64,000 bases of DNA from positions 62,001 to 126,000 of the forward strand of contig NZ_LGAK01000014.1 in assembly GCF_001292705.1 (NCBI RefSeq). The letters run 5' to 3'. This document shows, in pieces, positions 49,537 to 60,300 of the stretch. The stretch comes from Marinagarivorans algicola (GTDB lineage Bacteria > Pseudomonadota > Gammaproteobacteria > Pseudomonadales > Cellvibrionaceae). How positions within the stretch are numbered: position 1 is the stretch's first letter; each line of letters begins with the position of its first letter. The position numbers and the translations under genes are program-made. The notes under the pieces are model-generated. The model had not been told where the DNA came from. It saw nothing but the letters and a program-made list of their open reading frames with translations, and did no database searches.

Positions 49537-50892
49537 ATGCCCACCAATCATCAACACAGTGCCGAAAAACACGTCGGGCACATCCATAACTTGCTGCAAA
49601 CTGGCGCCCTTAAGCAGGTCAAGCAATCCATTCGTGTGCTTAGCCCTGTTCAACTAGCCCGTGTTATTGAGTCATCCCCTCCACCAACGCGCAAAATTGT
49701 GTGGGAATTGATTGGCAAAAAAACACGTGCCGAGCTACTCGAAGAGCTCCCCGAAGATATCCAAGCTCACTACTTGGCCGAAATGAATACGGCAGACCTC
49801 GTTGAATTGACCGAAGTCATTGAAACAGATGATATCGTCGATATTTTGCAAAACCTGCCAGATCAGATTACGCAGCAAGTTTTAGAAGCCATGAGCGACC
49901 AAGACCGCGAGCGTGTCACCACAGTACTGGCCTACCCTGAGAATACCGCAGGAGGGTTAACCAATACCGATACTATTACCGTTAGGCCTAAATTTACACT
50001 CGATGTTGTACTGCGCTACTTGCGCCGCCACGATGAATTACCACCGTCGACCGATAGCCTAATCGTCGTGAATAAAAAAGATATGTACTTAGGCTTATTA
50101 CCCTTATCAACGCTACTCACGCAAGCGGGCGATACCACGGTGCGCGAGGTGATGCTGACCGAAGCCGATCCTATTCCAGCGGATATGCCCGATACCGAAG
50201 TCGCTAAATTATTTGAGCAAAACGATTGGGTCTCAGCACCGGTGGTGAATGAACAAGGCAAACTCATTGGCCGCATCACTATTGATGATGTCGTTGACGT
50301 GATACGCGAAACCGCCGATCACTCATTTATGGGCGCTGCAGGCCTCGATGAAGAGGAAGACACCTTTGCCACCACCGCCAAAACCACCCCAAGGCGTGCA
50401 CTATGGCTGGGTATTAACCTATTAACTGCACTACTGGCATCAAGTGTCATTAACCTATTTCAAGGCACCATTGATAAAGTGGTGGCACTGGCTGTCTTGA
50501 TGCCTATTGTTGCGAGCATGGGCGGTGTTGCAGGCTCACAAACACTCACTGTGGTTATTCGCGGTATGGCTCTTGGGCACATTAGTCGCAGTAACCTAGG
50601 CTGGCTACTCAGCCGCGAGGTGCGTGTAGGCTTCCTTAATGGCGTGCTATGGGCGCTCATTATGGCCGCTATTGCAGGACTGTGGTTTAGCGACTGGCGA
50701 ATCTCGTTTATTATTGCCACCGCCATGGTGATTAACCTTATCACCGCAGCCTTTGCCGGCGCCCTTTTACCCATAGGGCTCAAAAATTTACGCATAGACC
50801 CCGCACTCGCCGGTGGTGTCACCCTAACAACCATTACCGATGTTGTTGGTTTTTTTGCCTTTTTAGGTTTGGCTACTCTTTTTTATGCCTAG
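49537..50892 (+). CDS. mgtE: Magnesium transporter MgtE
   Basis: An approximately 451-residue Mg2+ channel. It has a cytosolic N domain of helical repeats (about 25-130), two CBS domains (about 135-265), and five membrane helices with the pore motif PIVASMGGVAGSQTLTVVIRGMALG. The gate closes when intracellular Mg2+ is high, as known for the family. The ATG at 49537 gives the usual length; a GTG at 49459 is possible. It is downstream of npr and probably in the same transcript. Confidence 0.93.
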   Translation: MPTNHQHSAEKHVGHIHNLLQTGALKQVKQSIRVLSPVQLARVIESSPPPTRKIVWELIGKKTRAELLEELPEDIQAHYLAEMNTADLVELTEVIETDDIVDILQNLPDQITQQVLEAMSDQDRERVTTVLAYPENTAGGLTNTDTITVRPKFTLDVVLRYLRRHDELPPSTDSLIVVNKKDMYLGLLPLSTLLTQAGDTTVREVMLTEADPIPADMPDTEVAKLFEQNDWVSAPVVNEQGKLIGRITIDDVVDVIRETADHSFMGAAGLDEEEDTFATTAKTTPRRALWLGINLLTALLASSVINLFQGTIDKVVALAVLMPIVASMGGVAGSQTLTVVIRGMALGHISRSNLGWLLSREVRVGFLNGVLWALIMAAIAGLWFSDWRISFIIATAMVINLITAAFAGALLPIGLKNLRIDPALAGGVTLTTITDVVGFFAFLGLATLFYA

Positions 50893-50981
50893 CCATACTC
50901 AGCACCAAGACAAAAAACCAAGAACATTTTTGCTTTAATATATATTGAATAGACTAGGCTACGGCCACAACAGGTTTACCC

Positions 50982-51563
50982 ATGAGTCACGACAAAACCC
51001 CTAAAAAAGATAAGCCCATCAAAGACGATAAGCGACAAACGCCTTTTATTCATGGCTATACCGAACCCGAAGAAGAGATCATCAGCAAAACGGCCGTTAA
51101 AAAAGAATGCCTCGCACTCCAAGAGCTGGGGGAAGCGCTCACTGAGCTTAAAGACGATTTGCTCGCGCGCATTCCTCTTGAAGAGCCACTCCTATCGACC
51201 ATTCTAGAAACGCGTCGCATTACCAAAAATGGCGCTAAGAAGCGTCATATGCAGTTTATCGGTAAGTTAATGCGCGCCGCCGAACACGAAGCGATTAGTG
51301 AAGCTTATCAGGCCATCGTCGATGAGCAGCAAAACGATGCACGTCAATTACACATCGTCGAGAGCTGGCGTGACCGTTTACTAGACAGCAACGATAAAGA
51401 GGCGCTCGCCGACTTTTTTAACGCCTACCCACATGCCGACCGCCAGCAAATCAGGCAGCTAAGCAAAAACGCTCAAGCCGAACGCGCCAAAAACAAGACC
51501 CCCACAAGCGCGCGTAAACTATTCCGCCTATTACGCGAAACGTTAAAATCTCTTAATACATAA
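50982..51563 (+). CDS. yjgA: Ribosome-associated protein YjgA (DUF615)
   Basis: A 193-residue, highly charged, helical protein matching DUF615/YjgA: KKECLALQELGEALTEL, the central RMRHMQFIGKLMR-type stretch (KKRHMQFIGKLMR), and an acidic-basic C-terminus (HADRQQIRQLSKNAQAE). YjgA associates with the 50S subunit late in assembly. A Lys-rich N-terminal extension precedes the domain. Confidence 0.93.
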   Translation: MSHDKTPKKDKPIKDDKRQTPFIHGYTEPEEEIISKTAVKKECLALQELGEALTELKDDLLARIPLEEPLLSTILETRRITKNGAKKRHMQFIGKLMRAAEHEAISEAYQAIVDEQQNDARQLHIVESWRDRLLDSNDKEALADFFNAYPHADRQQIRQLSKNAQAERAKNKTPTSARKLFRLLRETLKSLNT

Positions 51564-51911
51564 ATGCCGCCAAATAAGGGGCGATGCATGGCAGAGCGCG
51601 CTAAGCGTTCGTGTTTTTGCCTTAGCCCTCAACTTTTATTGACCGCTACAATTCAGTCCCTGTCTGTTAAACCCAAATCGGCTAAATCCTCTTTTTACAC
51701 TAACTCTTTTCACTGATCTTGTTAGCTTGGCTTTAAATTTAGTTTTATCTGACCCGCCAGCCCTAAAAGTCAAATAGACCTATAGAGCCAAATACGCTAA
51801 CCTGAGCGTGCTGTTAGTCACTTAAATACACTATCAGTAAACACATTCAGTAAAGCTGAAGCCGCTCAACCCTATGATCGGCTGGCTTTTAAAAAATGGA
51901 GTATAAAAATA
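51564..51911. other. Intergenic region upstream of the GH26 gene
   Basis: 348 bases that probably hold the promoter of the mannanase unit. I see no terminator or repeat that I can support. Confidence 0.4.
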
Positions 51912-52958
51912 ATGAAACTACTATTTGGGCTGATTTTCACGCTATCGCTCAGCATGTCTGCGAGTGCCCGTGACTTTACAACCGTCACACCCAATGCCTC
52001 TAAAGAAGCCAAGGCGCTATTAAGCTACTTATACACAATATCTGGCAAACAGATTCTCACCGGTCAACACAATGCGCCACTGAATGGTTCAAACCGCTTA
52101 ATGGGTTTACATAAGCAAGTTGGCGAGTACCCAGCCATTTTTGGACAAGACTTTGGGTTTAGTGAACCGGGCTCTTGGGATGGCATTAACTTTCGTCAAA
52201 ATATTGTAGATGAAGCCATCCGCCGTCACGACCAAGGCTTTATTATTACTTTAATGTGGCATGCCGTAGCCCCTATACACGATGAGCCACAAACCTTTGA
52301 AAATTCTGTTCAAGCCAAACTCACCGATCAACAATGGCAAGAACTGCTCACGCCAGGTACGCATTTGAATGAACGCTGGAAATCACAAGTCGATGTTATT
52401 GCTTGGCATCTTAAACAGTTAAAATATGCCAAAGTCCCCGTCCTATGGCGCCCATACCACGAAATGAATGGCTTTTGGTTTTGGTGGGGTAAACGACAAG
52501 GCCCAGAAGGCTATGCCAAACTTTGGCGTATGCTGTTTGATCGCTTGGTCAACTTTCACCAATTAGATAACCTTATTTGGGTTTGGAATGCTAACGAAGT
52601 CAAAGAAAACGTTCCCGATTACAAACTTTTTTATCCGGGCCATGATGTGGTTGATGTATTAGCCACCGATGTATACAGCGGACAATACAATAAAAACAAT
52701 TACGATCAAATGGTGGCATTAGCCGAAGGCCGCCCTATTGGCTTAGGTGAAATTGGCAAGTTACCCACCACCGACATGCTTAACCAGCAGCCTCAATGGG
52801 CGTGGTTTATGAGCTGGCGTGACCCTGATAACTTTTTTTGGAACGATAATGACTCGCTAAAGCAGTTATTTAATTACAAAAAATCCACCGGCCTACATGA
52901 GCTGCCATGGGTTAACGCCCCAAAAGCCGTGCGACTGCATCAGCCTATTCTTAAATAA
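51912..52958 (+). CDS. Glycoside hydrolase family 26 endo-beta-mannanase
   Basis: A 348-residue secreted retaining glycosidase with a signal peptide (MKLLFGLIFTLSLSMSASA). The catalytic acid/base is Glu184 in WRPYHEMNGFWFWWG and the nucleophile is Glu280 in LGEIGKLP, the GH26 signatures. It has a single domain with no carbohydrate-binding module. It cuts beta-1,4-mannan to manno-oligosaccharides. The next gene, an epimerase of the disaccharide type, supports a mannan pathway. Confidence 0.93.
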   Translation: MKLLFGLIFTLSLSMSASARDFTTVTPNASKEAKALLSYLYTISGKQILTGQHNAPLNGSNRLMGLHKQVGEYPAIFGQDFGFSEPGSWDGINFRQNIVDEAIRRHDQGFIITLMWHAVAPIHDEPQTFENSVQAKLTDQQWQELLTPGTHLNERWKSQVDVIAWHLKQLKYAKVPVLWRPYHEMNGFWFWWGKRQGPEGYAKLWRMLFDRLVNFHQLDNLIWVWNANEVKENVPDYKLFYPGHDVVDVLATDVYSGQYNKNNYDQMVALAEGRPIGLGEIGKLPTTDMLNQQPQWAWFMSWRDPDNFFWNDNDSLKQLFNYKKSTGLHELPWVNAPKAVRLHQPILK

Positions 52959-53044
52959 ATGATCTTTTGAGATATTATCTTAATAACAATATCAATGGGC
53001 TACTTTATATTTGCGGTAGTCCATTTTTTTTGGGCCAAAAATTT

Positions 53045-54286
53045 ATGTTACAAACATCATCACCCACAACCAACAGCTTGATTAACCCACAAGAAATAGA
53101 AGCACACTTAAAAACACTGAGCCAGTGGTGGTTAGAGCACACCTTAACCGACGACAAATACACCTTTGTTGGCGAAGTATCACACGACGGTATCGCTAAT
53201 CCCAAAGCCAATAAAGGCATCATTTTAACCACCCGCATGTTATGGTTTTTTAGCGAAAGCGCAAAAACCTATCAGCACATTGATGCCGTACATTCACAAA
53301 AACTCGAAGCCGCAGCAACTGTCTTATTTCAATTTATTTGTCAGCATTTTATTGATAAAGAATATGGCGGTGTTTTTTGGGAACTCGATTGCTACGGTAA
53401 ACTTATTAATGGCCGTAAACAAGTCTATGCACAAAGCTTTGCGATTTATGCCTTTGCCGCCTATTACACACTGACTCACAACTCAGCAGCTTTAGAGCAA
53501 GCAATGGTTTTATTTTCGTTAATCGAGCAACACAGCCTCGATACGATTCATGGTGGCTATCACGAGGCACTCTCGCAAACCTGGGGGCCATTAGAAGATC
53601 TGCGATTAAGCAACAAAGATCTCAATAGCGCTAAAACCATGAATACACACCTGCATGTATTAGAGGCTTACACAGGCCTTTTCAGTGCACATAAAAATAG
53701 CGCATTAAAAATTGCCCTCACCCGCTTATTAGCCTGTTATGTCGATCGTTTTTATAATGATGACACAGGTCATTTTAAAATGTTTCAAAGTATTGACTGG
53801 CAAGATGAGTCTACGCACTTTTCTTATGGTCACGATATCGAAAGCAGCTGGTTAGTGTGGGAGGCCGCCGAGGCCTTAGAAGACCCCTCAATTCTGAAAA
53901 AATATAAACCGATAACTGTAAAGCTGGCCACAACCTGTATGCAGGCAGGGCTTAATCAAGATGGCTCGGTTATGGACATGCATAATATTGCACAATGCAA
54001 AGATATTCCCGAGCGCATTTGGTGGGTACAGGCCGAGGCGCTGGTTGGCTTTACTAATGCTTATCAATTAACCGGTGATTCCCGCTTTGCAACAACAGCC
54101 CATACAGTTTGGGCGTTTATTAAAGATCAAATTGTTGACAACGTAAAAGGTGAGTGGCATTCAATGGCCCAAAAAGATCAACACGCAAACTACAAAGAAT
54201 ACAAGGTCGGTTTTTGGAAAGGGCCTTATCATAATGGCCGAGCCTTGCTAGAGCTATACCAACGTGCAACGCATACACAACACTAA
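53045..54286 (+). CDS. Cellobiose/mannobiose 2-epimerase (AGE family)
   Basis: A 413-residue (alpha/alpha)6-barrel of the N-acylglucosamine 2-epimerase superfamily. The conserved KTMNTHLHVLEAYTGLF, FSYGHDIESSWLVWEAAE and IWWVQAEALVGFTNAYQ carry the family's catalytic histidines. Next to GH26, mannobiose 2-epimerase (mannobiose to mannosyl-glucose) is more likely than cellobiose epimerase. A downstream mannosylglucose phosphorylase and transporter would be expected but are absent. The ATG at 53045 gives the family N-terminus. Confidence 0.9.
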   Translation: MLQTSSPTTNSLINPQEIEAHLKTLSQWWLEHTLTDDKYTFVGEVSHDGIANPKANKGIILTTRMLWFFSESAKTYQHIDAVHSQKLEAAATVLFQFICQHFIDKEYGGVFWELDCYGKLINGRKQVYAQSFAIYAFAAYYTLTHNSAALEQAMVLFSLIEQHSLDTIHGGYHEALSQTWGPLEDLRLSNKDLNSAKTMNTHLHVLEAYTGLFSAHKNSALKIALTRLLACYVDRFYNDDTGHFKMFQSIDWQDESTHFSYGHDIESSWLVWEAAEALEDPSILKKYKPITVKLATTCMQAGLNQDGSVMDMHNIAQCKDIPERIWWVQAEALVGFTNAYQLTGDSRFATTAHTVWAFIKDQIVDNVKGEWHSMAQKDQHANYKEYKVGFWKGPYHNGRALLELYQRATHTQH

Positions 54287-54324
54287 CCCTTTCACACTCA
54301 AAGTGACCCAGTAATATATAATGT

Positions 54325-54365
54325 AAAAAAAACGGCAGTGCTTTATACGCGCTGCCGTTTTTTTA
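54325..54365. terminator. Bidirectional rho-independent terminator
   Basis: AACGGCAG (54331-54338) pairs with CTGCCGTT (54352-54359), with A8 on the left and T7 on the right. It separates the mannan pair from the convergent lipoprotein gene. Confidence 0.93.
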
Positions 54366-54414
54366 ATCATCGCCAATAAATAGCGTGTTAAACACACGCA
54401 GACTGACGGCTTTT

Positions 54415-56448
54415 TTAGGGAGTGACAACCAGTATTTTACCCGCAGAATCGATACCATGATTTTTGGCATTGGGCGAGGTTAATACATAAAAGCGACCAT
54501 CAGCGGCCTCATTCACCGTTGACTGTCTAAATTCATCGCGCTCACTACCAACAATAGGATCGCCAATCGTATGCGACGTATTGGTTTGCAATGTAATAAA
54601 TGCACCCGCATCAACCGTACCTGCAACATCATATGACGAAGCAGCAATCATTAAGCGATTACCACTCAGCTCAGTAATAGAGGTTGAAGCAAAATCTTCG
54701 ACCGTTTTACCCACTGTCGGGGCGCCGACCCACAAGCCTGTTGCACCATCGAGTAATCGAACCGAGCCTACAGCCTCATTACCAAACACCTCAAGCGACG
54801 AAACAACAGCAACATTATTATTACTCAGTGCAATAACGCCTCTGTTACCCAATTGCGCGTTTGTGTTTTTTCCTGTTGTGGGCTGCCCAATCACTGCGCC
54901 TGTTGTGCCATCAAATAAAGTAATCGAACCTGCATTTTCAATCCCCTCTACATCGTCTCTCGAGGCGGTAAGCACAAAGTTACCATTAGCCAATGTGGTT
55001 AATATCACGCGCTCAAAATCATCTTTATCATCACCCAGTACCGGCATACCAATACGTTCACCTGTTGCCCCATTAACCAACTGCAAGGCGCCTACATTTT
55101 CTATGCCACCAGCATCGACACCAGAAGAGACCACCACATAATTATTGGTCGCTAAAGCGGCAATACCGCCATTGCCAAAGAAGTCTTTAGGCTGCCCACC
55201 GGTCATCGCATCACCAATAACTTGGTTTGTTGTGCCATTAATTAATTTGATAGAACCTGAGTCTTCGATATTGGTGTTGGTATTATCAAGCGGGGTTAGC
55301 AATACATAATGGCCATTATTTAACGGAGTAATCACATTGCGCGATAACACACTCAGTGAAGGCTCAATAAGCGCATCGCCTATTTGTGTATTATTTTCAC
55401 CATTAATTAATCGAATAGAACTTGGGTGATCAGCACTCCTAGAATGAACCACAAAATGACCGTGACTTAATACCCGAGTAGATTCGCTACCCAGTTGATA
55501 ATTAGCCGCATTCCCCATCAACGTGCTACCGACTTGATCACCTGTTGTTTCATCAAATAAGCGAATAGCGCCAGCATTCTCAAGGCCGACCGCATCACTC
55601 ATTGGCGAGACAACAACAAACTTGCCATTACCGAGTGATAAAACATCAATTTGACTAAACGCCTCGACGCTTTCTCCTGAAATCGTACTGCCTACCTGCA
55701 AACCGCTATCGCCATTAACCAAGATAACCGAACCTGCGCCACTGACACCGGCGGGGTTAAAGCTACGGGATGCAATCGCAAAGTTATTATTTTCAAAAAC
55801 GACAATACCCGCATCACCCATTTGATCCGAAGTCTTCACGCCTTCAAATACGCTTATTTGTATGCCTGTAACGCCATTAATTAATTTAACCGATCCCACA
55901 GAGGAATCACTTGGAGTATTATCGCTTACCGATGCAATAATAAAATTGCCATTGGGTAATGCATAAATGCCATTGCTACCCAAAAAGTCATCATCATCAT
56001 CGCCATTAATCGTCGCTATAATATTTTGCGTACTAGCGTCATACAAATGGACAGAACCAGCTCTTTTGAGACCATTGGCATCATCATCAGGCTTAGCAAC
56101 AACAATATTACCATTGGCCAGTACCGCCACCTCATGACCGTATTCCACCAGCGCACTAGGATTGGGGTCGACCAATTCATTTATCGAGAAATTAGCCGTA
56201 TTGCTCACACTGCTCGCGGTTCCCATATTGTTATCAACACTGACACTGCTATTAGCAGCTGAGCTACTATTAGCGGCTGAACGACTACTGCTGGCGCCGG
56301 TACTCACGGTGCTACTGGCAGTGCCCGTATCTGATGTTGTTGAGGTGCTATTGGGGGTATTACTACCGCCACCACCACCACACGCCGAGAGTAAAACCAA
56401 AGAACAAACACCTACCGATATACGCTGTGATGATAAAAATGACATCAT
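54415..56448 (-). CDS. Lipoprotein with about ten 54-residue propeller-like repeats
   Basis: 677 residues with lipobox Cys23 (VLLSAC) followed by a glycine run and a Ser/Thr/Ala-rich linker (about 31-85), so the body stands off the membrane. From about residue 90 there are about ten repeats of roughly 54 residues, each with LxNGxFVVxS, then xxxNAGSVxLxNGxTG, then xIGxPxxG. The pattern resembles FG-GAP/integrin-like or PQQ-type beta-propeller blades, but I do not recognise an exact family. It is probably a surface protein that binds something extracellular. The function is unknown. Confidence 0.7.
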   Translation of the reverse strand: MMSFLSSQRISVGVCSLVLLSACGGGGGSNTPNSTSTTSDTGTASSTVSTGASSSRSAANSSSAANSSVSVDNNMGTASSVSNTANFSINELVDPNPSALVEYGHEVAVLANGNIVVAKPDDDANGLKRAGSVHLYDASTQNIIATINGDDDDDFLGSNGIYALPNGNFIIASVSDNTPSDSSVGSVKLINGVTGIQISVFEGVKTSDQMGDAGIVVFENNNFAIASRSFNPAGVSGAGSVILVNGDSGLQVGSTISGESVEAFSQIDVLSLGNGKFVVVSPMSDAVGLENAGAIRLFDETTGDQVGSTLMGNAANYQLGSESTRVLSHGHFVVHSRSADHPSSIRLINGENNTQIGDALIEPSLSVLSRNVITPLNNGHYVLLTPLDNTNTNIEDSGSIKLINGTTNQVIGDAMTGGQPKDFFGNGGIAALATNNYVVVSSGVDAGGIENVGALQLVNGATGERIGMPVLGDDKDDFERVILTTLANGNFVLTASRDDVEGIENAGSITLFDGTTGAVIGQPTTGKNTNAQLGNRGVIALSNNNVAVVSSLEVFGNEAVGSVRLLDGATGLWVGAPTVGKTVEDFASTSITELSGNRLMIAASSYDVAGTVDAGAFITLQTNTSHTIGDPIVGSERDEFRQSTVNEAADGRFYVLTSPNAKNHGIDSAGKILVVTP

Positions 56449-57335
56449 TCCGCTATTAACCCCTCTAAAAAGTATTTTTAGAATTATTCGACCTAAGAAA
56501 GACAGATGTTATTCATTAAAGAGGGATCGACAATATGACACAAATTACCTCAATCTGTCGCAAATATGCCCATTCATATTACAATACTGGCATGTAAATG
56601 CGAGCTTAAAAATAACACTAAGTGTGCGCTACCTCACCATCTCTGAATTCATGATCATCATTAATCACTGTATTCACTTTCAATACCAGCCCGTCAAACA
56701 CCTGACTTAGCGTCAGCAATAATAAGCGTATACTTTATTGCTGTTTTTATTGCAGTAAGACCGCCCGACCAAAAGCGTAATAATATCTGTATTTAATTCA
56801 ACATATCGCTATGCGCACGTTAAAAAGACACCCTCTAATGAATACGTATTCATATTGCTGAGGCTTGCTACTTCGGTCATATTTAACCCATTAGATATGT
56901 CTAAATTGTGGTGATTGACACACACTTCATCACACTTTTTATACAGGCCACCCAGTATCTACGGATAAAAAAACTGCTAAAAATAATAAAAAATGGCTGT
57001 TTTTACATACTCGCACCATGCGGGCCTGCGTAGATGTATCTATAAAGCCCTTGCGCACTGCTGAATAATTTAAGCAAAGCCAAAGGCACGATCCACTTTA
57101 ACGCTAAACCCTTTAAAGGCAGTCATACAAACATTTTTGTATGCTTTTAGTCATTTTCAGTTTTTAACAATAATCAATAAATTTCATCGTTACTGTTTAA
57201 CTCTAATCAGTAACAGCACATAGCAGTAATAGCCTAGCAGTAATAGCCTGTCTATTACTTCACTCAAATGTCTCTCTGGTCTGGAGCGCTAATATGCGCT
57301 CATGTGCCTGAGTGTTTTTCAAAAAGGAAAACGCC
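56449..57335. other. Long intergenic region upstream of the giant redox gene
   Basis: 887 bases with no gene. Notable elements: a perfect 16-bp palindrome ATGAATACGTATTCAT at 56838-56853; CATACAAA/TTTGTATG inverted repeat at 57124-57143; a 14-bp perfect tandem duplication TAGCAGTAATAGCC at 57221-57248; and GAGCGC/GCGCTC hairpin at 57284-57301, about 35 bases before the start. The first two look like operators. No regulator is encoded nearby. Confidence 0.6.
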
Positions 57336-60300
57336 ATGAGTCGTATTTTCATATTTTCTACCAACTTACTCAAATTTGTAGGTAGAAAGCGATTATTGAC
57401 CGCTCAAAAATGGGGGCGGCAACTCACCTCAACACTTGTGATTGCCGCTTGCCTACTTCCCATTCCTGGATTGGCTGCGCCAAGTACTTGGAATGAGGCG
57501 TACTTTAGAGGTACCGCCAACAACTGGGGCGCCAGCCCTATGACTTATGATGAGACCAACAGTGTTTGGACCATCACGCAAACCTTTAGCACCAATAACC
57601 CACGCTTCAAAATTGCACGCTTTAATAATTGGAACGAAGCTTACCCTAATGCCGACTTTTTGATTTCAACAGGCCCAGGGGACTACACCATTACCTTTAA
57701 TGATGTCACCAAAGAAATTCAAGCCAGCCTTACCACTTCTGAACCTGATCCCGAGCCAGAGCCCATAGGCGCAAATACGCTGTGCTTTGATAATGCTCAA
57801 AACTTTGCAGAGCCCACCATTTACTACTGGGCGGCCACCCCCGAAGACTCACTCAATAATTTACCCCAGTGGCCTGGACGCGCCATGACAGCTGTAGGTG
57901 AGTACTACTGCTTTGATTTTACGCCCTACTTAGGCGCTGGCAATACACTGCCCACCCGCCTCAATATCATATTTAACAACAAAGGCGCCAACCAAACGGG
58001 CGACTTAACCTTTAACGGCAATGCCTGCTACCAAGACAACACTTGGGTAAGCTTGTCGGCATGCGGATTTGATACAGCGCCAACGCTCAGTGCTGAAGCC
58101 GGCGACAATCGCAGTGTCGCCCAAGGCGCTAACACTGTACTCTCGGCCGCAGGCTCACAAGGCGCTTACACCTCAGCTACCTGGACCAGTAGCGCTTGGC
58201 CCGGCGCGCTAACAGGCTCGCCAACTGTAACACCGGCATTAAATACGGTCGGCCAACATGTCGTGACCTTAACACTCAGTAACGGCACAACCACCGTACA
58301 AGACACCTTTACATTAACCGTTACCCCCGCAGATACCGGCCATGGTATGAATCAAAGGCCAGAGCTTGCACAACCGCTAGCGTTTCCTATTTCGGGCAAC
58401 GTATCAGCAGGTAATTACCGTTTCGAAAAAGCCTTTCCTAATTTAGATGGGCAGTTTTTATCACCGGTTATGATTTTGCCCGACGGCATTAATGATTTGA
58501 TTTTTGTTGTCGATAAACCCGGCTCTATTTTTGTTTTTCCTAACAAAGAAACCGTTACCTCAGGCGAAGTGCGCGAAGTATTAAATATTCAATCAAATGT
58601 GCGCAACTACCATGAGCAAGGCCTACTTAGCATGGCTTTTGACCCTAACTATGCCACCAATGGTTTTATCTACATTTATTACATTCAGGGTAACGATGAT
58701 AACGAGCAAGCCCCCAACGGTGACCATGGCGATGCCATTTTAGAACGCTGGACAATCAACAACCCCAGCAACCCAACCCGCGTTGTGCAAAATTCTAATG
58801 TTGAAGTGTTGCGTATTGAGCAACCGGGCCCCGACCACAAAGGCGGCATGATGCAGTTTCATCCCGAAGACGGCTACTTGTACCTCAGTGTGGGCGATGG
58901 TGCTTACGGCCATAGTGCCATTACCCCCTTCCCCGATGTTGATGGGCGCACCAACAATAGCGCGCAAGATACGACTAATTTACGTGGCTCATTAATTCGT
59001 ATTCAACCGCTAGAATTCCCGCTGAACAATCAATATTACACCGTCCCTAACGACAACCCTTTTATTGGCGTTGCAGGCTTTCGGCCCGAAATTTACAGCT
59101 ATGGCCACCGCAACCCTTGGCGCTGGTCGTTTGACACAGAAGCCCCTTACACGCTTTGGCAAACAGAAGTAGGCCAAGCTGGTTTTGAAGAAGTGAATGT
59201 CATTCAAAAAGGCAAAAACTACGGTTGGCCAGTCTGCGAAGGTACCACCAACCGCCAAGAGCTCGGCGGCGACCCCGCTAAAAACTGCATCACCGATTTT
59301 GAGCCGCCGCGCGAAGGCTACTTTCAACCCGAAGGTTTCTCAATTATTGGCGGTATTGTTTATCGAGGCAACAAATTACCGGGTTTAACAGGGCGCTTTA
59401 TTTTTGGTGATTATGTCACTAAAAAAATATGGTCTATTGTTGATGGAGACGCCAAAGCGCTCATTAGTGATGCCTTTCCCGAAAACATCGTGTCGTTCGG
59501 TACCGACCTCAGCGGCGAAGAGCTGTTTGTCTCAACCTATGGCGTTGAGTACGGTGGTAATTCGACTATTTATAAAATTGTTGACGACGATGCAGAGGCC
59601 GCTGTTATCCCAGCCAAATTATCGGCGACAGGTTTGTTTTCTGACTTGCGTACATTAACCCCAGTGAGCGGCGTTATTGAATACGAGATCAATAGCAACG
59701 GTTGGTTTGACGGCGCGCAAACCCAGCACTTTATCTCTATCCCTAACGATGCCACCATCGACTTTGATGCAACCGGTGATTGGGCGCTGCCTGTTGGCTC
59801 GGTGGCCGTTAAACATTTAAGTGTCAAGGCCGCCGGTAATACACAAAAGCCCTTTACGACCTCTGTACTATTTAAGCAGGCAACGGGTAACTGGCAAGCC
59901 GCTAACTATTACTGGAACGCAGACGGTACTGATGCCGATCTTGTCACCCAAACACGTGATGTCTTAGATGGCGGCATAGACCCGCGTATGCGTGCCGTGC
60001 AAGCCTCTGCCGATTGCGGCTCCTGCCATACCGGTAGCGGCAGTAAAGAGCCTTTAGCCCTGCATACTCGCCAATGGAATAAAGACTTTGATTATAACGG
60101 CGTCATCGATAACCAATTAGAGGCCTTTGATTATGTGGGCTTGTTTAGCGATAACATTGGCAGTGCCGATAGCTACGACCGTTACGCCGCCATTGATGAT
60201 ACGCGCCAAAGCAGCGGTCAACGCGCCCGCGCCTACCTTGATACTAACTGCTCGCATTGTCATTCGAGTGGGTTTATGGATTTGCGCTTCGATACCCCGC

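Noticed and set aside
56162-56710. Plus-strand hydrophobic frame (Leu-rich) antisense to the lipoprotein N-terminus
   Set aside because: Produced by reading the Ser/Thr-rich linker in reverse; low complexity.
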